Positions 7,828 through 15,377 of a stretch of DNA of 37,427 nt are shown here, piece by piece (the first letter of the stretch is position 1; each line of letters begins with the position of its first letter). The position numbers and the translations under genes are program-made. This DNA comes from Plantactinospora alkalitolerans (GTDB lineage Bacteria; Actinomycetota; Actinomycetes; Mycobacteriales; Micromonosporaceae), in NCBI RefSeq assembly GCF_015690345.1, contig NZ_JADPUN010000051.1, positions 1-37,427 of the forward strand. Direction: 5' to 3'. Under the pieces are notes generated by a model that saw only the letters and a program-made list of their open reading frames with translations, did no database searches and had not been told where the DNA came from.

Positions 7828-8136
7828 TCAGCCGAGCGCTGTAGCCCGTCCGGCGTCGCTGGCCGAATCGAATGTGGTGCACGTCGGCCATGGTGCAACC
7901 TCGGACTTCCCGCTCCAGGTCAAATGAACCAGTGCCCATCGGCCGCCGAACCTGAGCAGCACATCATCGCGGGCATCGGACCGCCCGACGACGGTGAATG
8001 CGACGCCGTACAGCGCATGACCGGGCGAGAGTTCGCGGAGCAGTTCCTGGGTGACCGCCTGGACCTGAAGTCGCTCGGCGTCGCCCGGGCCGTGCAGATC
8101 CCGCCAGGGATGGGCAAGGACCACATCTTCAGGCAT
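7828..8136 (-). CDS. Conserved small hypothetical protein, 102 aa
   Basis: Starts at ATG 8136. The sequence runs from PWRDLHGPGDAERLQVQAVT through ELSPGHALYGVAFTVVGRSD and DDVLLRFGGRWALVHLTWSG to PWPTC. The pattern of a helical N-terminus, a G-V-A-x-T-V-V-G/A-R strand, D-D-V-L-x-R, and A-L-V-H-x-T-W-S/T-G followed by P-W-P is one I associate with a widespread actinobacterial small protein of unknown function. The last ~15 residues (FDSASDAGRATALG) are less convincing and may reflect a shifted C-terminus. It lies just downstream (minus strand) of one copy of the 84-bp dispersed repeat, so that repeat may contain its promoter. Confidence 0.65.
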   Translation of the reverse strand: MPEDVVLAHPWRDLHGPGDAERLQVQAVTQELLRELSPGHALYGVAFTVVGRSDARDDVLLRFGGRWALVHLTWSGKSEVAPWPTCTTFDSASDAGRATALG

Positions 8137-8154
8137 GGCGGGATCCTGTCATGC

Positions 8155-8237
8155 CGCCGAGCGGGCGCGCTGGACACCGACGCCCTGTCACTCTCCGTAC
8201 GCCATCGTCCGACTGCCGAACGCACGCTCGTGCCGAT
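8155..8237. repeat. Dispersed ~84-bp repeat, copy 1
   Basis: About 84 bases nearly identical to 11781-11864, apart from a 13-14 base central segment. Shared blocks include CGCCGAGCGGGCGCGCTGG, CACTCTCCGTACGCCATC and ACGCACGCTCGTGCCGAT, the last containing the inverted pair GCACG/CGTGC. It begins 18 bases upstream of ATG 8136. No open frame is conserved between copies. Confidence 0.75.
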
Positions 8238-8480
8238 GTGCGGACGTGCGACCGGCCGCGTCAAAGTCCTGACGAGGCACCCGGCTGTGTGGTGCTGCTG
8301 CGAGGAGAAGGCGACGGCACCCGGTCGGTCTCGAGCTGTTCGGTCGTGCGTGGACCTTGGGGTGGCGGCATCGCGGCCTACCGGACGCATTCGTCAACAC
8401 GCTGGTCGCCCGATCGCCGAGTGTCACCGCCTGGCCGGCCGGCCACGCCGTCTCTGCCGGCGTGCGACAGAATCGGGGCC

Positions 8481-9152
8481 GTGCGAATGCTGCTGACCTC
8501 GAACGGACTGGCCAACGACACACTGCGACAGGCGTTTGCGGAGATGCTGGGCAAGCCCTGCGCCGAGGCCCGGGTCGCCGCGATCGTGACCGCCTCGCTG
8601 GGCCAACCCGGCGACCACGGTTGGTTCGTCGAGGCGCTCGCCGACCTGCACGGCATGGGGTGGGGCGAGCTCGACGTGCTCGACCTCAACGGCCTGCCGC
8701 AGGACGTGCTGGAGGGACGTCTGGGCAGGGCCGACGTCTGGTGGGTCACCGGCGGCAACCAGTTCCATCTCGCTCAGAGCATCGCCCGCGCCGGCCTGTC
8801 CCAGGCGTTCCCGAGGCTGCTGCGCGACAAGGTGTACGTCGGCACCAGCGCTGGCTCGATGATCTTCAGCCGGCGCTTCGACGAGCGGGCGGCCGACCTG
8901 CTCGGTGACCTAGCCGACCTCCACCTCCTCGGCGAGGAGCGGATCAAGCCGGCCTGCCCGCTGTTCGACTGGTACGTCAAGCCGCACCTCGACTCCCCGT
9001 CCTTCCCCAACCGCGACGAGGCATGGGCGGACCGGCTGGCGGCGAGCGTGGACTTCCCGCTCTACCTGCTCGACGACGACTCCGCAATCCGGGTCTGCGG
9101 CGACAAGGTGGACGTCGTCTCGACCGGGCGCTGGCGGCTGGTCGGGCGATGA
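8481..9152 (+). CDS. pepE: Peptidase E (S51 family serine dipeptidase)
   Basis: GTG 8481 and ATG 8487 are both plausible starts (223 or 221 residues); peptidase E is usually about 230. The protein begins MLLTSNGLANDTLRQAF, has the class I glutamine amidotransferase-like core, and shows the nucleophile elbow GTSAGSMI at about residue 121 and a histidine in VKPHLDSP at about residue 167, matching the Ser/His residues of S51 dipeptidases that cleave Asp-X dipeptides. W-W-V-T-G-G-N-Q-F-H-L is the conserved glycine-rich loop before the elbow. Cytoplasmic, with no signal peptide. The upstream 240 bases carry no convincing gene. The phosphotransferase gene follows after 64 bases on the same strand and could be cotranscribed. 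Confidence 0.85.
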   Translation: MRMLLTSNGLANDTLRQAFAEMLGKPCAEARVAAIVTASLGQPGDHGWFVEALADLHGMGWGELDVLDLNGLPQDVLEGRLGRADVWWVTGGNQFHLAQSIARAGLSQAFPRLLRDKVYVGTSAGSMIFSRRFDERAADLLGDLADLHLLGEERIKPACPLFDWYVKPHLDSPSFPNRDEAWADRLAASVDFPLYLLDDDSAIRVCGDKVDVVSTGRWRLVGR

Positions 9153-9216
9153 CGGCGCCGAGCCTGCCGCGCGAAAGTCGGAGGACACCCGCGGCCGCCT
9201 ACGGGAGGATGGCGGC

Positions 9217-10158
9217 ATGACGATGCACGCCGACCAGCTCCACGTCGACGCGCAGACCGTCCGCCGGCTGGTCGAGGTGCAGTTCCCTCAGTGGCGCGGA
9301 CTGCCGGTCACCGAGCTGCGCACGCCCGGGACCGTGAACGCGATCTTCCGGATCGGCGACGGCCTGGCCGCCCGCTTCCCGCTGGTCGGTCACGACCCGG
9401 CGCAGGCCCGCGCGTCGCTGGCGGCAGAGGCCGAGGCCGCGCGTGAACTGGCCGACGCCGCCACCGTGCCCACCCCGGAGCCGGTGGCGATCGGGGAGCC
9501 GGGCGCGGGCTATCCGCTGCCGTGGAGCGTCCAGACCTGGCTATCCGGCCACGACGCGACGGTCGAGGACCCCGCAGGGTCGAACGCGTTCGCCCATGAC
9601 CTGGCCGAGCTCATCGCCGGGATGCGCGCCAACGACACCCGGGGGCGACGCTTCGGCGGCGTCGGTCGCGGCGGGCACCTCCCGGACCACGACGAGTGGC
9701 TCGAGACATGCTTCCGGCAGAGCGAGGACCTGCTCGACGTACCTCTCCTGCGGCGGATCTGGGCGGAGCTTCGGACGCTGCCCGAGGTCGACGAGGACGC
9801 GATGTGCCACCGCGACCTCATCCCGCCCAACGTCCTCGTCGAAGACGGCCGTCTCGTCGGCGTCCTGGACGGCGGCGGCTTCGGCCCGGCGGACCCAGCG
9901 CTCGACCTCGTGGCGGCCTGGCACCTCCTCGACGAGACCCAGCGCGGCATCCTCCGCCGCGAGCTCGGATGCGGCGACGTCCAGTGGCGGCGCGGGATGG
10001 CTTGGGCGTTCCAGCAGGCGATGGGGCTGGTCTGGTACTACCTCGACTCCAACCCGACGATGAGCCGGTGGGGCAGGCGCACCCTGGACCGCATCGTCGA
10101 TGCCTGGGCCGCCCGAGCGAGGACGATTCCCCTCGTAGAGGCTGACCGAGTTCGGTGA
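9217..10158 (+). CDS. Aminoglycoside phosphotransferase-family kinase (APH)
   Basis: A 313-residue APH/choline-kinase-fold protein. It starts at ATG 9217 soon after a GGGAGG stretch. The N-terminal lobe has TPGTVNAIFRIGDGLAARFP, and the hinge is PWSVQTWLSG. The catalytic loop is MCHRDLIPPNVLV (H198, D200, N205) and the metal motif is VLDGGGFGPADPALDL (D218), with the usual 13-residue spacing between N205 and D218. The loop reads H-R-D rather than the common H-G-D of antibiotic kinases, and D-G-G replaces D-W-G, so the substrate may not be an aminoglycoside. Function beyond small-molecule O-phosphorylation is not inferable. A strong stem-loop lies 24 bases after the stop codon. Confidence 0.85.
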   Translation: MTMHADQLHVDAQTVRRLVEVQFPQWRGLPVTELRTPGTVNAIFRIGDGLAARFPLVGHDPAQARASLAAEAEAARELADAATVPTPEPVAIGEPGAGYPLPWSVQTWLSGHDATVEDPAGSNAFAHDLAELIAGMRANDTRGRRFGGVGRGGHLPDHDEWLETCFRQSEDLLDVPLLRRIWAELRTLPEVDEDAMCHRDLIPPNVLVEDGRLVGVLDGGGFGPADPALDLVAAWHLLDETQRGILRRELGCGDVQWRRGMAWAFQQAMGLVWYYLDSNPTMSRWGRRTLDRIVDAWAARARTIPLVEADRVR

Positions 10159-10181
10159 GCGTGTGAACGCACTCATCTGTT

Positions 10182-10247
10182 TGATATGCAGGTGATCGTG
10201 AGGCTCCAAATTCTGGGCGCGCAGCGCCTCGATCACTCTGCATATCA
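10182..10247. terminator. 66-base stem-loop downstream of the APH gene
   Basis: Arms TGATATGCAG-GTGATCG (10182-10198) and CGATCAC-T-CTGCATATCA (10230-10247) pair over 17 base pairs with one bulge. The loop is 31 bases and contains a smaller AGGC/GCCT pair. It starts 24 bases after the APH stop. No poly-T tail is seen, so it is a stem-loop of unproven terminator activity. Confidence 0.55.
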
Positions 10248-10430
10248 GGCGTTATGCGGCCCGCCAGGGCGAAGGTGATCGAAGATCACCCGCATAATGT
10301 CGAGATCAGGGCATCCGATCTTGACCGTCGGCACTGCTTCGTCAACCGCCACCGTGGCAGCCCGTTCGGGCTCTCGGGATCTTGGCGGATGCGGTAACCG
10401 TGGCCGCCGAGCACCGGCTTGAGCACGGGC
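10248..10430. other. No feature identified
   Basis: This stretch between the stem-loop and the decayed kinase holds no open frame with protein-like composition. A small inverted pair GGTGATCG/CGAAGATCACC occurs near 10273-10290. Confidence 0.4.
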
Positions 10431-10720
10431 TCAGATGTCGTGGAGGAACAGGGTCATGCCGCGTAGGCGGTCACCGGCCAGAGTGAGCACCACCGATTTC
10501 GGCGCAGTAGCGGTCCAGCAGTGCGCTGCGGCCGCCTCCGCAGCGGCCACCGACGCATGCTTGACGCTGCCGTAGGCGTCAACAACCTGTCGGAGCCGGG
10601 ACCGGATGTCCACGACGGGGTCGACGGGCCGGCGGCATCCCAGTCGATGAACGCCACCGGTACCCGTCGCGGTAGACGCTGTTCCACGGGCCAAGGCCGC
10701 CGTGCGAGATGACTTCCGCA
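10431..10720 (-). pseudogene. Decayed phosphotransferase (APH/choline kinase-like) fragment
   Basis: On the minus strand, three frames must be joined to read one kinase: AAEVISHGGLGPWNSVYRDG, then VPVAFIDWDAAGP, then VDPVVDIRSRLRQVVDAYG through to LRGMTLFLHDI. Each junction needs one extra G/C relative to the sequence (GGG for GGGG before the Val-Pro-Val strand, and a missing base before Val-Asp-Pro). The catalytic motif reads H-G-G where HGD is required, so the aspartate is lost as well. Only the C-terminal lobe is recognisable. It lies next to an intact APH-type gene on the opposite strand but is not a recent copy of it. Non-functional remnant. Confidence 0.6.
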
Positions 10721-10808
10721 GCGCGCGGCGGACGGGCTGGAGACGATACTCGGTGTCGGCGTGCCGGTAGTTCCAGATCAAGATCAGGGACGAACCTCGC
10801 CTGGCCTG

Positions 10809-11756
10809 CTACGAGTGATCCCACCGTCGGCGGTCGGCGTCTCTGTCAACGCTGGTCTGGCCGCCGCCACACGGATTGTGCCTGTCCGTCGAGCGGAAGA
10901 CGTGCGGCTTGTGCTCACCGTCGACCGTGCATCGCTCGTTCCGTTCATTGTGCCACTGCATCCTGGTGGCCTCACACTCCGCCCGGTGGTACGGGTACGG
11001 ATCACGAGCTTGAACGTCCAGCAGCCACGCCGGACGCACCCCCGCAGAATCCGACGGCGTGCTGCTGCCCCATTCGCACGCCGGCCCACACTCTTGATCT
11101 ATCTCCAGGGTTGAGCTGTCAGGATCAGCCGCGAACAGTTCCAGATCCTCCGCATAGCGGACGAGCAGTTGCGCCCAGGACGGGGCCAACACGTCCCACG
11201 AGGCGCATTCGACATCAACCCGAACCACCTGTCCAGGCGTTCCGCCCGGTGCCGGATCAAAGTCGAGAAACCACGTCACGTCGCCATTCATGTCGCCCAC
11301 GACCACCGCGCCCGGCGAACCTACAATCGGCCGCACCGGCCCATTCAGAAAGAGGTGGTTCCCGCCGTCGACCAGGTACGCCCAGACCCTAAGGTCGTCC
11401 CAGTTCGGCTCCGGATGGTAGTTGTCGCGCCACATCCGCGTCGCCTCGACGATGCCGTCGGTGTCGTAGAGGCAATCCAGCGGTATCGGGCTGGGCTGAT
11501 GCTGTCCGTCCGCGCTAACCATCCATTTAGTTCCATTGTGAATGCGGAGGCTGGCGCGGAAATCCTGCGACAGTGGCACGGCCAGGGCGGCCTCGACCGC
11601 ATCGATGGCCTGAACCGCGGCCGGCGCGTTGAGCTGCCGTAGGGAAGCCGGCAGGACGCGACTCAGGCCAGCCTCGACCCGCGCCCACGCCTCGGCAACG
11701 CGCTTGTCGACATCGGCTCCGGTGTCAGTCACGACGCAAACTCTAGACATCGCCAC
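10809..11756 (-). CDS. SMI1/KNR4 family protein
   Basis: About 315 residues. After a short leader (GTG 11732 is an alternative start) come KRVAEAWARVEAGLSRVLP, LRQLNAPAAVQAIDAVEAAL and the diagnostic SMI1/KNR4 strand/turn DFRASLRIHNGTKW. YLVDGGNHLFLNGPV and PGAVVVGDMNGDVTWFLDFD follow, with SWAQLLVRYAEDLE closing the domain at about residue 220. The last ~90 residues, including CGPACEWGSSTPSDS and a Cys/His-containing stretch, go beyond the usual domain. In bacteria this fold often serves as immunity protein to secreted toxins. No partner toxin is adjacent; an orphan immunity role is inference. A copy of the 84-bp repeat lies just upstream of its start. Confidence 0.8.
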   Translation of the reverse strand: MAMSRVCVVTDTGADVDKRVAEAWARVEAGLSRVLPASLRQLNAPAAVQAIDAVEAALAVPLSQDFRASLRIHNGTKWMVSADGQHQPSPIPLDCLYDTDGIVEATRMWRDNYHPEPNWDDLRVWAYLVDGGNHLFLNGPVRPIVGSPGAVVVGDMNGDVTWFLDFDPAPGGTPGQVVRVDVECASWDVLAPSWAQLLVRYAEDLELFAADPDSSTLEIDQECGPACEWGSSTPSDSAGVRPAWLLDVQARDPYPYHRAECEATRMQWHNERNERCTVDGEHKPHVFRSTDRHNPCGGGQTSVDRDADRRRWDHS

Positions 11757-11780
11757 CGCAGACGCAACTACCCCATCTGT

Positions 11781-11864
11781 CGCCGAGCGGGCGCGCTGGA
11801 CACCGGCGCCCCGTCACTCTCCGTACGCCATCAATCAGCTTGTCAGACGCACGCTCGTGCCGAT
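11781..11864. repeat. Dispersed ~84-bp repeat, copy 2
   Basis: Second copy of the repeat seen at 8155-8237, in the same orientation. It ends about 25 bases upstream of ATG 11756 of the leftward SMI1/KNR4 gene, the same position that copy 1 holds relative to the 102-aa gene. The copies differ at a few single bases and in a central block of 13 versus 14 bases. Its right part overlaps the last codons of the VOC remnant. Confidence 0.75.
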
Positions 11865-12050
11865 CAGAGCGCGCCGCCTATGCGGCCGGTCCGCTCGTCT
11901 GGGGCCTCATGTCGACCCATGTCGTAAGACAAAACGGGTGACCGGCCGGATCCGCGTACACGTAGCATTGCTCGCTGTTGGGCTGGAACTCGTACTTCCT
12001 CGATCCGGTGCTGTTGCATGACGGGGGCCCGCGGGGGTCACGTCCACGGG
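11835..12050 (-). pseudogene. C-terminal remnant of a VOC (glyoxalase/bleomycin-resistance) protein
   Basis: The minus strand encodes KYEFQPNSEQCYVYADPAGH followed by PFCLTTW, the standard C-terminal strand pair of VOC-superfamily proteins (Y/F-x-x-Q-P, then V-Y-A-D-P-A-G-H-P-F-C-L). The upstream part of the gene is missing: the frame is lost about 45 bases short of the left end of the IS256 element at 12091, and the other side of that element does not continue it. The gene was probably severed by IS insertion plus rearrangement. The stop at 11835 lies beyond the usual end of the domain. Confidence 0.65.
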
Positions 12051-12090
12051 AGTGGTGTACGACTTGCCCGTGATGGGCGTGTTGCGTAGA

Positions 12091-13430
12091 TAGGAGACGG
12101 CCACCGCGCGATCCTTCGAGACGGCTAAGTCAACAACGAAGGAGACAACGCGATGGCCGCATCTGAGAGTGTGAACCCTGCTGACCTGCTACGCGAGCAG
12201 GTGGAGTCCGCGCCACCGGACGTGTTGCGGACGATGGTCCAGACATTCGCGCAGGCGTTGATGTCCGCCGAGGCGGACGCGATCTGCGGCGCACCCTACG
12301 GACAGCGCAGCGATGAACGGGTCAACTCCCGCAACGGCTACCGAACCCGGGAGTGGGACACCCGCGCCGGCACCATCGACCTCGCGGTGCCAAAACTGCG
12401 TACCGGCTCATATTTCCCGGACTGGCTGTTGACCCACCGACGGCGTGCCGAGCAGGCCCTGGTGTCGGTGGTCGCGACGTCGTATCTGCTCGGAGTGTCG
12501 ACCCGGCGGGTGGAGAAGCTGGTCGAGCAACTCGGAGTCCGGCAGCTGTCGAAGTCGCAGGTGTCGGAGATGGCGGCGCATCTGGATGCGCAGGTCGAAG
12601 CGTTCCGTAACCGGCCCCTCGACGCGGGGCCCTACGCGTTCGTGTGGATGGACGCCTTGACGATGAAGGTCCGCGAAGCCGGCCGGACCGTGAACGTGCA
12701 CGCCCTGATCGCCGTCGGCGTCAACGCCGACGGTCAGCGTGAGGTCCTCGGCCTGGACGTCGCCTCGGACGAGAACGGGGCCGGCTGGCTGGCGTTCCTG
12801 CGATCGCTGACCGCCCGCGGCCTGTCCGGGGTCACCCTCGTCATCTCCGACGCCCATCGTGGTCTCGTCGCCGCGATCGGCGCCGCCCTGCCCGGCGCCG
12901 CCTGGCAGCGATGCCGCACCCACTACCTGCGGAACCTACTCACGAAAGTCCCCAAAAGCGCGCAGCCGTGGATCGCCACCCTCGTGCGGACGGTCTTCGA
13001 CCAGCCCGACGCCGACGCCGTCCGGGCCCAGTTCGACCGGGTCGTGGCCACCATCGAGGCGAAGTTCCCCACCGCCGCCGAACACCTCGCCACCGCCCGC
13101 GACGACCTCCTCGCCTTCACCGGCTTCCCACGCGAGATCTGGCGTCAGATCTGGTCCAACAACCCGCAAGAGAGGCTGAACAAAGAGGTCCGCCGCCGCA
13201 CCGACGTCGTCGGGATCTTCCCGAACCGGCCAGCGATCATCCGCCTCGTCGGCGCCGTCTTGGCCGAACAGACCGACGAATGGACCGAAGGCCGCCGATA
13301 CATGGGCCTGCAACTACTCACCAAAGCCCGGCTCACCATCCTCCAACCCGACCAACACGACACCATCGGGACTGACCCAACCTCGATCGCCGCATAACAT
13401 CAAACCGGATCCCGCGAAGGTCGTCTCCTA
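12091..13430 (+). mobile_element. IS256-family insertion sequence
   Basis: A 1340-base element delimited by 24-base terminal inverted repeats that match at 20 positions. Both begin TAGGAGACG and both carry GATCC at the inner end. One mutator-type transposase gene fills it. The 8 bases on the two sides are different, so there is no target duplication; the element has been through recombination or a flanking deletion. The left flank is a cut VOC gene. The right flank (13431-13496) reads as protein-like SYTTSADVTGAAAGTWCARI, a fragment of some unidentified gene. Confidence 0.85.
12153..13397 (+). CDS. IS256-family (mutator) transposase
   Basis: A 414-residue transposase starting at ATG 12153 with a GGAG motif 12 bases upstream. 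It shows the family's expected order: N-terminal DNA-binding part (AEADAICGAPYGQRSDERVN and NGYRTREWDTRAGTIDLAVP), then the DDE catalytic core with first Asp in VWMDALTMKVRE, second Asp in VISDAHRGLVAA, the C-x2-H motif WQRCRTHYLRNLL, and the Glu-bearing helix NNPQERLNKEVRRRTDVVGI. Length and motif spacing are normal and no frame break is seen, so it should be active unless expression is blocked. It catalyses excision and insertion of the element between the 24-base terminal repeats. Confidence 0.92.
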   Translation: MAASESVNPADLLREQVESAPPDVLRTMVQTFAQALMSAEADAICGAPYGQRSDERVNSRNGYRTREWDTRAGTIDLAVPKLRTGSYFPDWLLTHRRRAEQALVSVVATSYLLGVSTRRVEKLVEQLGVRQLSKSQVSEMAAHLDAQVEAFRNRPLDAGPYAFVWMDALTMKVREAGRTVNVHALIAVGVNADGQREVLGLDVASDENGAGWLAFLRSLTARGLSGVTLVISDAHRGLVAAIGAALPGAAWQRCRTHYLRNLLTKVPKSAQPWIATLVRTVFDQPDADAVRAQFDRVVATIEAKFPTAAEHLATARDDLLAFTGFPREIWRQIWSNNPQERLNKEVRRRTDVVGIFPNRPAIIRLVGAVLAEQTDEWTEGRRYMGLQLLTKARLTILQPDQHDTIGTDPTSIAA

Positions 13431-13496
13431 CACCACCAGCGCGGACGTGACCGGCGCGGCGGCGGGGACGTGGTGCGCCCGGATTCTGGCTCCGGG

Positions 13497-14217
13497 TCAG
13501 ATCGCTCGGGCGAGTTCGGTGAACGCTGCGGCGACTCGTCGCTTGGGTGGGGCCTCGTGTCCGACTTCGTAGTGGCCGCGCCGCAGGTTCTGTATGAAGG
13601 CGTGTCCGGCGATGATCACTTGTGCTGTGCGGTCAGTGCGTAACCCGCGCATCGGGCGTAACCGGTGCTTGAGCTGGCTGTGGTCGGCCTCAACCGGGTT
13701 GTTGGCATACCGCTCCACGTGATGCCAGGCCGACGGAACGAGGCCATCGAGTACGGCGGGGTAGACCGGCGAGGCGTCGGTGACCACCTCGGCGGGTGTC
13801 ACCTTCAGCATCCGCAGCGCCCGCTGGAAGAACCGTCGCGCCGCGGCGGCATCCCGGCGGGCGGAGACGAGGACGTCGATGACCTGCCCCTGCTGGTCTA
13901 TGGCGCGGTAGACGTACCGCCATACGCCGTTGACCTTCACATAGGTCTCGTCAACAAACCACCGGTCACCAGGTGAGCGACGGATGAACCTCGCGGCGTC
14001 GGCCAGCAGCGGGGTGATCCGCTGTACCCACCGGAAGATCGTGACGTGGTCGACCTCGATCCCGCGTTCAACCCAGCAGTTCCTCCACATCTCGGTAGGA
14101 CAGGTTGAACCGCAGGTACCAGCGGACCGCGACCACGATCACCTCAGCCGGGAACCGGAACCCGGCGAACGCGAACCTGGGCGGCGTCCACGGACGACGA
14201 TGGCCTGATTGCGTCAC
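13497..14217 (-). pseudogene. IS6-family transposase, copy 1, frameshifted
   Basis: The C-terminal 180 residues are intact: EVDHVTIFRWVQRITPLLAD, SPGDRWFVDETYVKVNGVWR (first Asp), AEVVTDASPVYP (second Asp) and HRLRPMRGLRTDR. The N-terminus is in another frame from GTG 14217 (GHRRPWTPPRFAFAGFRFPA, then YLRFNLSYRDVEELLG). A single extra base at about 14070 (TTCAACCC here, TTCACCC in the copy at 30.8 kb) causes the break. The right end of the element is near 14261, where rc reads GGCTCTGTTGCGTC; the left terminal repeat is missing, so the element is truncated past its stop codon. Inactive. Confidence 0.85.
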
Positions 14218-14261
14218 CCGTCAACTCTGCCCCAGGCACCGACTGACGACGCAACAGAGCC

Positions 14262-14323
14262 TTGAGTCGGCCTGGGGCGCGGTGTCGGGATTGCTCCCGG
14301 TCCGTTTCCCCAGGCCGACTCAA
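14262..14323. repeat. Perfect 16-bp inverted repeat abutting IS6 copy 1
   Basis: TTGAGTCGGCCTGGGG at 14262-14277 and its exact reverse complement at 14308-14323, with a 30-base spacer. It begins at the base after the right end of IS6 copy 1. A partly similar block (CCCCAGGCACCGACT) lies inside the IS end at 14230, so alternative pairings exist. It may be the terminator of a lost gene or the end of another element. Confidence 0.8.
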
Positions 14324-14447
14324 CCAATTCAGCTCCCGTGAAGCGCTCGCACGGCCCACGCGTCCGGACGGTCTGGGGCCGCAGGACGAACTCTTCCACC
14401 CGAGACCCCAGAGTCTCGACTGAGCGATGACCGAGGTGGTGCGTGCC

Positions 14448-14669
14448 CTGCCTCGGGGGGCAGGGTGGTGGCTTTGATTTCGACCCCACCGCGGTGGATC
14501 TAGTCGGTCTGCGGTACCCGTCGGCTGTCGGTGGCTTCGGTATGCTGCGGGTGCGGCACTTGCTGGGTGTCGTTGTTTGAGGATCGCGGTCGGCAACCTG
14601 CGATGCTCAAGAGCCGGCATGACCAGAAGCCCAAAGCCTCCGGGGAGGCCTCCCCTGTTCAGGGGAGGC
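14448..14669 (+). other. Possible IS200/IS605-type right end / omega-RNA-like remnant
   Basis: The block contains a small hairpin (CCCTGCC/GGCAGGG, 14448-14467) and, 180 bases on, a perfect 10-bp stem with a two-base loop (GCCTCCCCTG/CAGGGGAGGC, 14648-14669) preceded by GAAGCCCAAAGCCTCCGGGG and followed by AGTCAT. A stem containing TTCAG, preceded by GAAGCCC and followed by GGAGGCAGTCA, resembles the right ends of actinobacterial IS605/TnpB elements, where the 3' part of the guide RNA scaffold lies. No tnpB gene is present. The sequence runs straight into the cut end of the IS1182 copy. The assignment is pattern-based and tentative. Confidence 0.35.
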
Positions 14670-14689
14670 AGTCATACATGAATGAGCCC

Positions 14690-15367
14690 ACGCCCGGCCG
14701 GCCGCGCGGTGCCGCCGCGGCCAGGGCCTCCAACGCGGCCCGCACGGTTTCGCCGACCATTTCCAGTCGGTTGAGGTCCCGGACCGCGGCGATCACGTGG
14801 GTGGCGTCGGTACGTTGCCGGCTACGACCCTTGACCAGCCCCGCCTCGACGAGCCGCTCGAGGAGCATGTCCAACACCATCGGCTGCAGATGGTGGGCGA
14901 CGAGCCGGGTCCGGAACTGGGACAACACGCTGAAGTCGAACCCCGGATCGGTCAACTCCAGCCCCCAGCAGGTACTTCCAGTCGATCCGACCCCGAACCG
15001 CGTCAGCAGCCTGCCGGTCGGTCAGGTTCTCCGCGAACTGCAACACGGTGACCATCGCCAACTGTCCAGGCGAAATCGCGGGCCTGCCCCGGACCCCGAA
15101 CGCGTCCATGAACGCGCCATCGGAGAACACCTCACCCAACTCGTCACGGACCCGCATCGCCAGCGACCCGTGTCGAAACGCCGCCCTGGCCACCGCCGCC
15201 GTCTGCTCGGGCACGTTCGGCAGCGCACGCGGGCGCATCGACATCGAGGACCTCATTCCGGAGGGCAGGATCACAGGACACTCAACCGGAACGCACCCTT
15301 CCAGGCCCCAACGATCATCATCACGCGAACACGCCGACCGACCAGAATTAGGCAACAGGGTCCTACA
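14690..15367 (-). mobile_element. Truncated IS1182-family element (copy A)
   Basis: The transcription-upstream end of the element is near 15367, where the minus strand begins TGTAGGACCCTGTTGCCTAA. About 100 bases of leader follow, then the transposase start at about 15244. The coding part is MSMRPRALPNVPEQTAAVAR, DRQAADAVRGRIDWKYLLG, then after a frame change ELTDPGFDFSVLSQFRTRLV and AGLVKGRSRQRTDATHVIAA, ending near 14690. The frame break is one extra base in a C-run at 14961-14966. Only the N-terminal ~190 of ~500 residues remain; the catalytic part is gone. The ~100-base end is present again alone at 36270-36371. Confidence 0.8.
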
Positions 15368-15377
15368 TGCCTGGGCG

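Noticed and set aside
10161-10260. Integron attC-like site (inverted arms, GGCGTTATGC)
   Set aside because: The 7-base core consensus GTTRRRY is not met, and there is no integrase or cassette array. It is treated as a plain stem-loop.
12408-12923. Minus-strand frames inside the IS256 transposase gene
   Set aside because: Shadow frames opposite a complete, motif-confirmed transposase.
13431-13496. Evidence that the VOC remnant continues on the right side of IS256
   Set aside because: SYTT-like residues occur on both sides, but the right flank lacks VOC strands and is in a different context; the similarity is too short to prove one gene.
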